From positions 62,001 to 126,000 of the forward strand of contig JARVKI010000039.1 of assembly GCA_036674765.1 (NCBI GenBank): a stretch of DNA of 64,000 bases. Reading direction: 5' to 3'. The notes under the pieces are model-generated. The model made no database searches. It saw nothing but the letters and a program-made list of their open reading frames with translations, and had not been told where the DNA came from. The DNA comes from Seiridium cupressi (Eukaryota; Ascomycota; Sordariomycetes; Amphisphaeriales; Sporocadaceae). Shown piece after piece: positions 21,761-32,100 of the stretch (position 1 is the first letter of the stretch; each line of letters opens with the position of its first letter). A program made the position numbers and the translations under genes.

Positions 21761-23571
21761 GTTCATCCAGTGACGACCAATTATGACCATGTGTCGAATG
21801 CACCATGTTTTTTACACAATAGGTATTTTGCATGGAGTATCATTCACGCTGCCAACCTCCCACACTAACACTTACTAATTCACTCACCTCGGGATACGGC
21901 TCCTAAGCATAGGCCAAACATTCTCGCGAGTTTGAGGAGGTTACATCCCACCACCTCCTTTTGAACCACTATTGGGTGCACCAGTCGACGTGCTCTCAGT
22001 GGCTTCAGACCAGCTTGTTGCAAACCCAGGGGCACTTGTTACACTTTTGATGACAATAGTAACTTCCATGCCGGGTTAGATTGGAGGTAGCACAAATCAC
22101 ACTAAACGGAATATCGCCAAGAGCCAAGTTAATGTCGATAGAGGATGGTATGAATAATTCAAAGCTACTTTAATAGAGTTCGCCAGCATGTCTCAAATCA
22201 TAAAGACGTCAACGGAGATAACCTATGGAAAGAAAGCATTGATCATGCAGCTGCGTCATTACGTCAGAATCATTTGTGCATAATTTACTGCGGTACGGTT
22301 CTATTCTTACGATGCTTACCTGGGCCACAACTCAGCTCAATTTCAGGCGTAAAGCGGTAGGACTCAGGGCCCAGCATAGAACTTGAGGAGCCATTGGACC
22401 CTTGACTTCTAAGGTATTACCCGCACACGCACGATCAATATCGAAGACGCGCTCCTCTTTGCCTTGGAATAGGCCTGTGTCTTAGACTTTGCCGATCAGA
22501 GTATGCCTATCTCTTGGGCTAAGGTTCGAAGTCTAGTAGGACTCTTCTGAGTTTCTGAACGGGTTGTTCTACCGACTGCTTACTGCGTATTCTTTTACCA
22601 ATATAATTGTTCGTATGCCCTGGCACGGAAATTCTCGATTTGATAAAAAGTGATTGTATTCCCTTTTTCTTTTTCGTTATACAAAGCATTGAAGACAGCT
22701 GTTGGCACCATTATCCGCAGCTTTCTGAGGCTTGAGCGTGTTGCAGCTTGATTGTCTTGGCAGTATAAAAATATTCTCTCGTTATCGGCTCGTATGTCCA
22801 ACGATTGAAGCCTGTCATGCTTTAAAAAGGCTCGACTTTGGAAGTATTCACAATTGCTACCAAAATAATGCACAGTGTGAGTATCACTACTTAGACAGTG
22901 CTTTTATGACGAGGGCCCGTTAGCAGACAGTGCGCGCTAAATTTCTAAAGTCTTGACGTCGCTGAGAACTCGATCTAAAAACTCTCCAGTATTTGATATT
23001 GCCACAACGCTGCTCGATACCATACATTGAGCCTCCTATCTTATCAGTTGAAGCCATCTTTCGTTATTAATCCCACCCAAAAGTAGACAGGATGGAGTCG
23101 TTCGCTCTGGCTGCCACGCACTCTGGTTCAATAAATCACATCCATGCCATTCATATCAGCCCCTCTATGTCCGGGGTAATGAAGGAGGTACGCGTTGCTG
23201 TCACGGTCATTGTGGTGGGCTGGGTTGCAGTCACTGGTATCAGAGCATTCATGGGTCGCGAGCGGGGACACGCCTAAACAACAGATTGTAGGATCTGGAT
23301 CAGTGAACGGATAAATCCCAAGCAGGGTCCGCAGGGGGCGCCGAATCAGCCAAACAATTGCCCATATAACACCAGGCAAATACCCTAATATGAGCAAAGG
23401 CAGGGAGCGATGGTAAACAATGGGCTGACGCCACGGGGTTGGACGAGGATGGAACTTAGGGGCGAGGGTTGGCAATCTTTATTATGTTCCACAAGATGAA
23501 AGATCACGACATGTAGGACTGGGATGCAGGCAAAATGAAGTCTTTCCTCTCGGAAAACTATCACCGGCACA

Positions 23572-25156
23572 CTACCAAGCAGTTATATCCTCTACCTCCG
23601 CCTCGCCGAATACACTTGACTTGGTCATCTGTCCCACTGACGCAGTCTCTACAACCTCTCCCTCTTTCTCCATGATATCAGGCAGTACCTCCTTTAAGAA
23701 GTCTAGAAGATAATTGTTGACCTGCTCAAACTGGAGTAGGAATGCATCGTGGCCCTCCTGGCTGACGATCTCCTTCAGCCTCGCATTTTTGATGTGCTGC
23801 GCAATCTCCTGCTGCTCTGCAAATGTGAACAGACCATCACTTTCAATCCCAAGGACGAGGGTAGGCTGCTCAATGAGTGCCAGAGCTTCTGGTATCGATT
23901 CTGCGCGGTACCTGGACACATCATGGGTGTCTAGCTTCCTAGTGATGGCAATGTAACAGTTGCTGTCGAAGCGCTTGACGAATTTCTGTCCTTGGTAACG
24001 AAGATATGACTGTGCGGAGAAGTAAGTCGTTGTTGGGAGCTTATCTCCGCCTGTTAGACTATCTTTCGGGCCTGAGAACTGGGGGTCTAGCGACGTCACC
24101 GCAACAGGTGCTTCCCTAGACGGTACCACTTCCATAGGCGTCTGGCTGGCGGTGCTGTTCGTTCTTGAAAGAGAAGATCTTGTGACTTTGTGCCCATCGT
24201 TATGGATGTGAAAATGAGTTTCAGATGGTGTGTTGGGCCTTGGCCGCTCGGTGATCGTCTGCTTCCTGGCAGGGTCTGGCGTGTTACGGCCAAATCGTGC
24301 CTCAAAAGAATTTCGGCTACGGTAAGTCAGGAGTGCTGACATGCGAGCGGCGCCAAGCCCCGTAACGGGTGGGTCATCGAAACTGTAATAGCCGTCGTCA
24401 TATTTAGGGTCAGCATAAATGCTCTGCCGCTGGGCCTCTCCCCAACTGATGCCCCAAGCACTATGGCGACTGGAGGTGGCAATGGGTACGATGCACCGGA
24501 CATAGTCTTTGCCGAAATATGCCCATTCGAGAACGAGCATTCCACCCATGGATCCACCCACGACGGCTGCAACCTGGCGCACACCCAGGTCATCGAGCAT
24601 CAATTTGTGCAAACTGTAACAAATCAGCACCATACGTGGCCGGGGCTGGGCGTTACTTACTTGACGTCATCTCGAATTGTGGTCAGGGGAAACTCAGGGC
24701 CGTATCGCTCGTTGTTAGGATTGCCGTCCTTCGCCGTGACGGGGCTGGCGGTACCGTAAGGGCTGCCCAGACTATTCATACAAACAATGAAGAACCGTGA
24801 GAGATCGAAAGCTCTGCCCGGACCACCAAGAAGAGGTCCCCACCAGTCGCCAACATCAGCACTACCGGTCAATGCATGACAGATAACCATGGCATTGTCT
24901 CGATTGGGAGACAATTTGCCTCGGGTGGTGTATGCCAGGGGCACATTGTGCAGCGTGACGCCGGATTCCAACGTGAAAGACGGAATAACGGCGATATCCT
25001 GATCCGGTATCAAATCTGCGAACGGATTCTCAGGCTGCTGCCGAGATCTTTCTTGCAGGTATTCAGTCACCGTTCTTCAGTATGAGAGGACAAAATGCTG
25101 GTTATGAACTGACCGTATTGGGGCTGACTGCCATGACTATCTTGAGCAGCCATCAT
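23572..25156 (-). CDS. MET2: Homoserine O-acetyltransferase
   Basis: Three exons, 25114-25156, 24661-25051 and 23572-24613, give 491 residues. The enzyme acetylates L-homoserine with acetyl-CoA, the committing step toward methionine. It is an alpha/beta hydrolase: the nucleophile is S166 in GGSMGG, with D404 (ESDGLF) and H433 (GHDAF) completing the triad. Family blocks IPDQDIAVIPSFTLESG, HALTGSADVGDWW and NSLGSPYGTASP are present. A polar Ser/Thr/Pro-rich insertion lies at about 255-345. Exon 1 is only 43 bases; it is inferred because the large frame has a TGA just upstream and no ATG, while a GTCAGT donor and a CAAG acceptor 62 bases apart restore frame. Adjacent ATGs at 25156 and 25153 are both usable. 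It diverges from THO2. Confidence 0.92.
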
Positions 25157-26191
25157 TGGTACTCGGGTGAGTTTGTGGTGTATCTTGCTGTGCAAATACC
25201 GGCAGTGCAAAAAGCGATGATCGAAAGAATCCAAGGCGGCCCCTATGAAAAATATTTCCGCGATGGATTTCGACAGATTTAGTGCTGATGGCTATTACGA
25301 CGAGAGAAACTCGAACAGTTTATTGTTAAATGTCTGCAGGAGGTTTCGAACGGCCGATAGCTGGGGGATTTGTTCAACCCTTGCCTCATTGTATGACTCT
25401 TGGGCCATCTCAATTGGTTAGCGCCATCCAGATTTTGGCTTACATAAGTCCGACTAGCGGCCGGCGGTTTACCGGCTAATTTTGAGCCGCCTCGAAAAGT
25501 ACCTGCTACTATGCCACCACGGCGACGCCAGCAGCAAGGACAAGTTTTCAATACTTGCACATCGATTTCATTGCGCAGCCTTACTGAGCTGCCTGCATAC
25601 CATCTCTCTCTCTCAGAGAGGCTGACCGTTCGCAGCCTCCATCTCCGAAAGCTCCACGCGCAAGTTGGACGCGATTCTGACATCAAGTCAGTCATAAACG
25701 CTCTCAGCAACAGCCAGCGTTGGCAGTTTTTGCCCTGGAGCATTGTTTCCGACCAACGGATGGGACCTCCCGCTTTCTGACATCGCTTTCTTCTTTGTCA
25801 CCACAACCGGCCTGACGCCAGCTTCTCCTTCCAGGCTTCCAACTGCTGTTCCGTTCAGTCGGTTGAGCATTGTTTCGTTCTCAACATACCCACCATCGCC
25901 ATTCCACCGACCATCCCCACGCAACAAGCAATTGAATAGGCAAACCCTTCAGCTTCATCTACCAATGAGCTGCCCAACAAATAACTCTGATGCCCATTAG
26001 CGAAGCTTCGCGCTGGTGCACTTTGTCGACACTTTTCCTACCACACATCTCGATCACGATTTACCGATTCCGTTCAGCCTGAACTTGCCAACGGGCTCAC
26101 TCTTCGACCTCAAAACCGTATGTCGCTCGACTCTCTGATATGTCTGGATACCTGATGACAAACTTCTCGCAGTCATCCGGCAGTAGCCAAG
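25157..26191. promoter_or_regulatory. Divergent MET2/THO2 promoter region
   Basis: About 1 kb separates the two starts. A possible 55-base intron in the THO2 leader runs 26118-26172 (GTATGT donor, CTGATGA branch-like sequence, CTCGCAG acceptor). A 90-codon frame at 25511-25780 is listed separately. Confidence 0.55.
25511..25780 (+). CDS. Possible small basic protein (doubtful)
   Basis: An 89-residue frame starts MPPRRRQQQG and continues with regular leucine-rich, charged segments (ERLTVRSLHLRKLHAQVGRD, SDIKSVINALSN). Its codons end mostly in C or G, like the known genes here. No family is recognised. It lies between MET2 and THO2, so it may be a short independent gene, an upstream frame in a long THO2 leader, or chance. 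Confidence 0.25.
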   Translation: MPPRRRQQQGQVFNTCTSISLRSLTELPAYHLSLSERLTVRSLHLRKLHAQVGRDSDIKSVINALSNSQRWQFLPWSIVSDQRMGPPAF

Positions 26192-29100
26192 ATGCCTCCC
26201 AAGCGCAAGAGGAATGAGGCCGCAGAAGGAGCTGGGCGCCCTTCTCCTCATCGCCCATCCGACACCAATTTGGGCCAGCACGATAGGGACAACCAAGATA
26301 ATCGCCGACGATCTGGCGCCGGGGGCAGGAACAACAGAGGACGGAACGTCGAACGACGGCCGTCCTTCAATAACAACAACGGAAACAATCGTGGTCCTCT
26401 TTCTCCGACAGCACAAAGGCCACCAAGCTCGTCCTCGCAAGCTGCGCCGCAGCCTCCCATCATTTCCCCTTCAACGACATCCGCCCCGCCAGCAAGCCAG
26501 TCAAGCCAGTCGATCCAGCCGCGTTTGCCAGTCATGCCATCCAAGTATAGCTATGTGATCCTTAATGATGCCCGACTGGGAGCTTGGCAGCAAAGCGGCC
26601 GCTACGAGGTCGTACAACATGGCATTGCATCTCGAGACGACGAAGACATCGAGGAGGTCTCCACGATATCGCAAGAGTTTGCTCGAGCCGTACTCGAGAA
26701 TCGCCTCGAGGCTACCGATGCTGGCGCCTGCATGAAAGAGATCCTCGGACCAGATCCCGGAAACGAAGACGATAGAACAAACTGTGGATTTGATGCTCAT
26801 AGTTTGTTTGCAGATAGTATCTCTGTCTTTGTGGATGCTGGTGGCGAGCATGATCGAGCCAAGGGCATCGTCAACCCTCTGCTTACGCCGAGTTTTCGAG
26901 ACTTCGTGTTTGCGACTGAAATATCAGCCCAGCTCCTACGACAAGTACTCGATGTCCATGTTGTAGAAGAACTCGGACTGACCAAGCCCACTTTTTCAAA
27001 AATGAGAACTCGGCATGCGACCAACTCGCTTTACCGTCAGTCTAACTACAACTTGTTACGGGAAGAGTCGGAAGGTTTCGCCAAACTCATCACCGAGTTA
27101 TACTTCACGGCACATACCATGAACCAGGAACAACTCACACAGGAACAAGTAGAAGCCGGTTTTGAACGTGTGAAAGGCCTCATCGGTACCTTCGACCTCG
27201 ATGTAGGACGAGTTTTAGATATCGTATTTGATGTTTTCGCTTCGACAATGATGAGAACATACCGGTTTTTCACAATGTTCCTCAGGGTCAGTTCTTGGTG
27301 GCCACGCGAACAGAGCGATCGTTATGATCCTGTGCTCACAGGCGGTCTACCCAGATGGGCCTTACCAGGAGCCACATTTCTGCCTAGCCCAGAAGAACAG
27401 GCTCAGATGGACCAAAAACGACTACAGCGCGACATAGAGTTCTGGGACAGGGCTCGTGAGATTCATCTAGATGCTTTCTTCGAGTTGGGCGGCAGACATG
27501 CAAGTGAAGCCGAGCTTGAGGAATTCTCCGGTACCGCAAGTACTGTCAGCCAGAAGTCAGATGAACCGATCGACCCCCTCGAGTGGATCAAGACTACGAA
27601 GACCTTGCCGCCATGCGGAAATCGAGTTGCAGCACAACTATACGGGTTCAAGCTTCAATACTTCATATCGGAAGCGAGGGATAAGGAAGAGATTATTCCG
27701 GCAAATCTGTTCTTCCTTGCGGCTTACTTGATCAAGATCGGCTTCATATCTCTCCCTGATTTGTACGCTCATATATGGCCGTCGGACGAGAAAATGGATG
27801 CCGTGAAGGAGAGGCGCGCCCAGGAGCTTGAAGAGAAGGAAAAGAAGGACAGGCAAGGCGCTGAACCGAATGCGCTCTTGAAAGCAGGAGCTCTTTCGGA
27901 TGACACCGTTTCTGCTTCAACCACGTCACGAGCTCGGGAGGCACCTGCCGCTAAACCTGATGCCAGTCATAAAGACGGCTCCAGCGCAGACGCTTCCACC
28001 AGCGATAGTCTACCAGAGCCCAAGGAAGTCCTCAAAGTCGATTTGCTTCATCACCTTCTTCTCGTGGGCGCCATTCCCGAGGCTCTTTTCGTCCTCGGCC
28101 GTATCAGTTGGCTCACCGATGCCTATCCCGATGAAATCATTACGCCCATCAACAGAATCTTGCTGTATTCTATTGATAGAGTCTATCGAGAAACTCTCCC
28201 CAAGGAGCCAGAGCCTATCGCGACGGATGCAATGAAGAAGGAGCTAGCTCAAGACCATGCTATGTCAAAGGGCGCCCTGAAGTTGGTCGATCGACCGCCT
28301 TCCAAGGCCCTCAAGTGGCCGTTCGCAGACGGAAGCGCCAAGAATGTTCGATACGAGCATTATCTTAAGGAGTGGACAGACAATGTACCTGTATGCCAAA
28401 CGGTTGATGACGTCTTCACGTTGTGCGGTACACTTCTAAACATCTCTGGGGTCCAGATCGGAAGATCTCATACGCTACTGAAGAAGTTGACAGCGATTGG
28501 TGCCAAAAGTCTTCAGGAGGACAATTCCGTTCAGAATCTGGACAAATGGCGGGACCTCCTCAAACGAACTATTTTCCCGGCTCTGAACCTCACCACGAGC
28601 AATGTGGATGTCGTAAACTCGGTCTGGAGCCTTCTCAGCCACTTTCCCTCGAAAGTGAGATACAACATATACGCAGAGTGCTACGAAGGATCCATCTCCA
28701 GATTGCCTGCGATGGCAAAGGCGTTCAAATATGCTCGTCTCGATACTTTGGCCGTGTTGAAGCGCTTGTCTAAGGAAAACTTGGCAAAGTCAGCTAAGTC
28801 CATGGCCAAAGTCGCGTTGTCTTCTCCTGGCATTGTCTGCAAAGTTGCCTTGGATCAAATCGAGGCATACAGCAATCTGATCGAGGCTTTTGTTGAATGC
28901 ACAAGGTATTTCACGGACTTGGGCTATGATGTGCTTGTGTGGTCGCTCATGAGTTCATTGGGCGGCAAACAACGAAGCAGAACTCAGGAGGGATCGGTCC
29001 TCCTAACCAGCAAGTGGTTACAAGCTCTATCGAAGTTCTCTGGGAAGGTGTTCCGACGATACTCCAACATGGACCCAACTCCTGTCATTCAATACGTAAA

Positions 29101-32100
29101 TGACCAGCTTGCACGTGGTAACTCGACTGATCTGGTTATCATGAGGGAATTCATAACTTCCATGGGAGGTATCGTTTCGGACGTTGATTTTACCGATGCC
29201 CAGTTGGCTGCCCTAAGTGGTGGTGAAGAGCTTCGAAGGCAGACGTTCATTAATCTCGGCGACAAGCGCTTCGAGTCCAGCAAAAGTGCCTCTCGCCTAA
29301 TGCAGGCTCTCGTCCACACCAAGCTTGCGCCCCGACTCTTGACAAACATTGCACAATACAGGCAATCCGCGATCTATCACCTCCCAGAAAACGAGACACA
29401 CATCAAATATTTGGCCACGGTTATCGACGACTCTCAACAAGCACTGGTGCAATTCGTGGAGCTTCTGAGGAGCAATCTTACCCCTGAACAGTTCGATACT
29501 CTCGTACCAAGCATTCCCCGTCTACTGACCGAATTCGGCTTGGACGCCAACCTCGCCTTCTTGATTGGCCGTGTCAGTTTGGCGTATTACCTCACTGGCC
29601 CAGGGGCCATTGCAGCCAAGGGAGGAAGGCTCCCAGGAAATACCGAAGTCACTACAGATGCTGAAGGCGACTTAGCGATGGATGCTCAAGAGAACGGCGG
29701 TACTCCGCCCTTACCAGCTCCCACCAACGCAGATGATGCCATGGCAGTGGATGATCAAGAGTCCAAAGAAGCGCTCGTCGAAGACACCTCCACCCCAATG
29801 ACCAACGGTCGCAGGCCTGACCATTTCTCAGAGGTGCTTCGCCCAATTGTCAGCACGGTCCAAACCCTTCTTCCTTCGACTGTATGGAACTCCATTAGCC
29901 CTGACTTTTTTGTTCTCTTTTGGTCATTGCAAACCAGTGATCTTGGGATTCCGGCAAGTAGCTACAATGCCGAATCACTTCGGCTTCAGAAAGAACAGGA
30001 CTTCATCAAGAAGGATCGAAGCGATATGAGCAGAACCGGACGCGCCAAAGCCGAGCAACGCAAAGCCGAAATTACCCAACTCGCGTCGAAATTGGGGTCT
30101 GAGGCTACGCAATGTCAAGAGAGGGTTAGCAAGACAAAGATGCTATTACTCAAGTCTGCTCCAACGTGGATTCCGGCCACTATGTCGAGCTCAAATGAGG
30201 CGGCGGATGTGTTGATCGAAGATTGTATCGTCCCCCGAGTTTTGCTCGGCCCGGGTGATGCGGATTTCTGCTACAAAATGGTGAAATTCATGCATGACAA
30301 CCAGGTGGCAAATTTCAGCATAATGGTTTTGTACGACCGCCTTTTTACAGTGAACAGATTGCGATCCCTGGTTTTCGGCTGTACGATCCGAGAAGCCGAG
30401 TTCCTTGGTCGCTTCGTCAAACTGGCACTTGGTGATCTATCAAGATGGCATAGGAGCAGAGACATCTACGAGAAAGAAGCCACCCGCAATGGTAAACATG
30501 CGGCATTTGTAATCTCTCCTACGGATGAAGGAGAGTCGGCCTCTACCCTGGAGCACGGCCAGTTCCAAGATCAACTGTGGTCATGGCATCGAAATCTTGC
30601 CACAGTTTTGCGGACGTGTCTCCAAGGGACTGAGTGGTTACACATCCGCAACGCTATCACCGTTCTCAAGTCAGTCCTCGACTATTTCCCGGCTGTGAAC
30701 TTTCATGGCAAACAATTTCTTTCAGTATTGCAACAAATCGCGCAGCGCGAAGCAGCAACGAAGAACGAAGACGATGGACAGAATCACCGCGTGGATCTCT
30801 CCGTAACGGCGAACACGGCTGCTTCTGCTTTGAAGAAGTACGAAAGCAAATGGGTGATAGTGCAAGCATTCCGACCGAATCTTGTAAGTTCCAACGCAAC
30901 AAAACGTTCTCCAGAAGACAATCTAAATGTTCAACAGGCTGGTGACTCCTCGGATGACAAAGCGGCTGAAGTGGTGAAGAATCCAAAGTCGACAAATCTG
31001 CGGCCAAACGCTTCAGAGTTTAAACCTCACGGATCTGCTAGCGGCATTGCTCAAAGCAAAGCTGGGGCTGAAGATGAAGATGGCGAGGTCAAGGATAGCA
31101 GAGGACGGCCTATCAATACTACCCTTACATTGGACCAGAAGAAGGACGCTGAGGGTAGTCAATTGTATGGCTCACAGAAACCGGCTGCACATCCCCAACG
31201 TGTCGAAATCGGAAAGACCTCGAGTCGACCATCGACACCTCCACTTCGATCAAGTAACCAGAGCCCTGCGCCCCACGGTCGGCGTGAGCCTTCCAAATTA
31301 TCGACTATTGCATCGCTTCCGCCTCCACCTGGGTTGCCCACTCGACCAGACGTACCCATTCCTGGCCATTTCAATCAAGACGAACGAGGACAAATCCGCA
31401 TGGCTGAGCTTGGTCATTCACGTGAACCCAGAGAACCTCGGGATCCTCGAACACACAGAGATTCACGTGAAACTAGGGACGTTCGTGAGCCTAAGGAATC
31501 GCGCCCGGCAGACAGCTCCAGAACTTCGCGAGGAAGGGAATCATATGGCTCTGATCGCCGCCCGCTCGAAGTCCCGGTCAAGGAGCCTTTGCGCTCTGAT
31601 AGAGAGCGTGGTTCTCGTCCAGAAGGCCCACACCGCTGGGAGCCTCCTACCAGCGAGCGAGAGATCCGGCCACCGCGAGAGCGCGTTCCAGCGGGCACTG
31701 GCACGTTGTCTCGCTCGACAGACCCAATTCGGTCTGCCCGTGATAGCCCGTCTGATGCCAAAGCAATGCCACCGCCTGCTCAGCCCGAAACTCAGGGACC
31801 AACTGTCAACCCCGAGCGCTTACGTTTGATCGGTGCTACCGAAGAAAACAGGCGACCGGGCAATACACCAGCTGAAACAATCAATCCTGCACGCGCTGCC
31901 CTCATCAACGAAAATAGGCCAGGTAGTCGGGGGCGAGATGATAGTCGAGAGCGAAATGCCCGCCATCCATCCCCCCCACGGAGGGATCGAGCAGACTCAC
32001 GCTCAGCAGACCCCGCTCGCGAAGAAAGGAGCGATAGACACCGATTTGACCACAACACTCAAGGGCGCTCGGGTCGAAATGAACCACAAGCTCCGTCTGG

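Larger units (their letters stand above)
19910..23571. other. 3.7 kb gene-poor region
   Basis: Between the phosphate transporter and MET2 I find no well supported gene. It contains an A16 run (21745-21760), a protein-like short frame at 21114-21332 (separate entry) and an AT-rich frame at 22595-22873 on the minus strand that matches nothing I know. Confidence 0.5.

Noticed and set aside
22595..22873. 92-codon AT-rich minus-strand frame
   Set aside because: It reads like a protein in places but has no recognisable family, no partner exons and AU-biased codons unlike the known genes; too weak to call.
4147..25156. Possible metabolic gene cluster linking polyol dehydrogenase, phosphate transporter and MET2
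   Set aside because: The genes belong to unrelated pathways, are interleaved with housekeeping genes, and no synthase or pathway-specific regulator is present.
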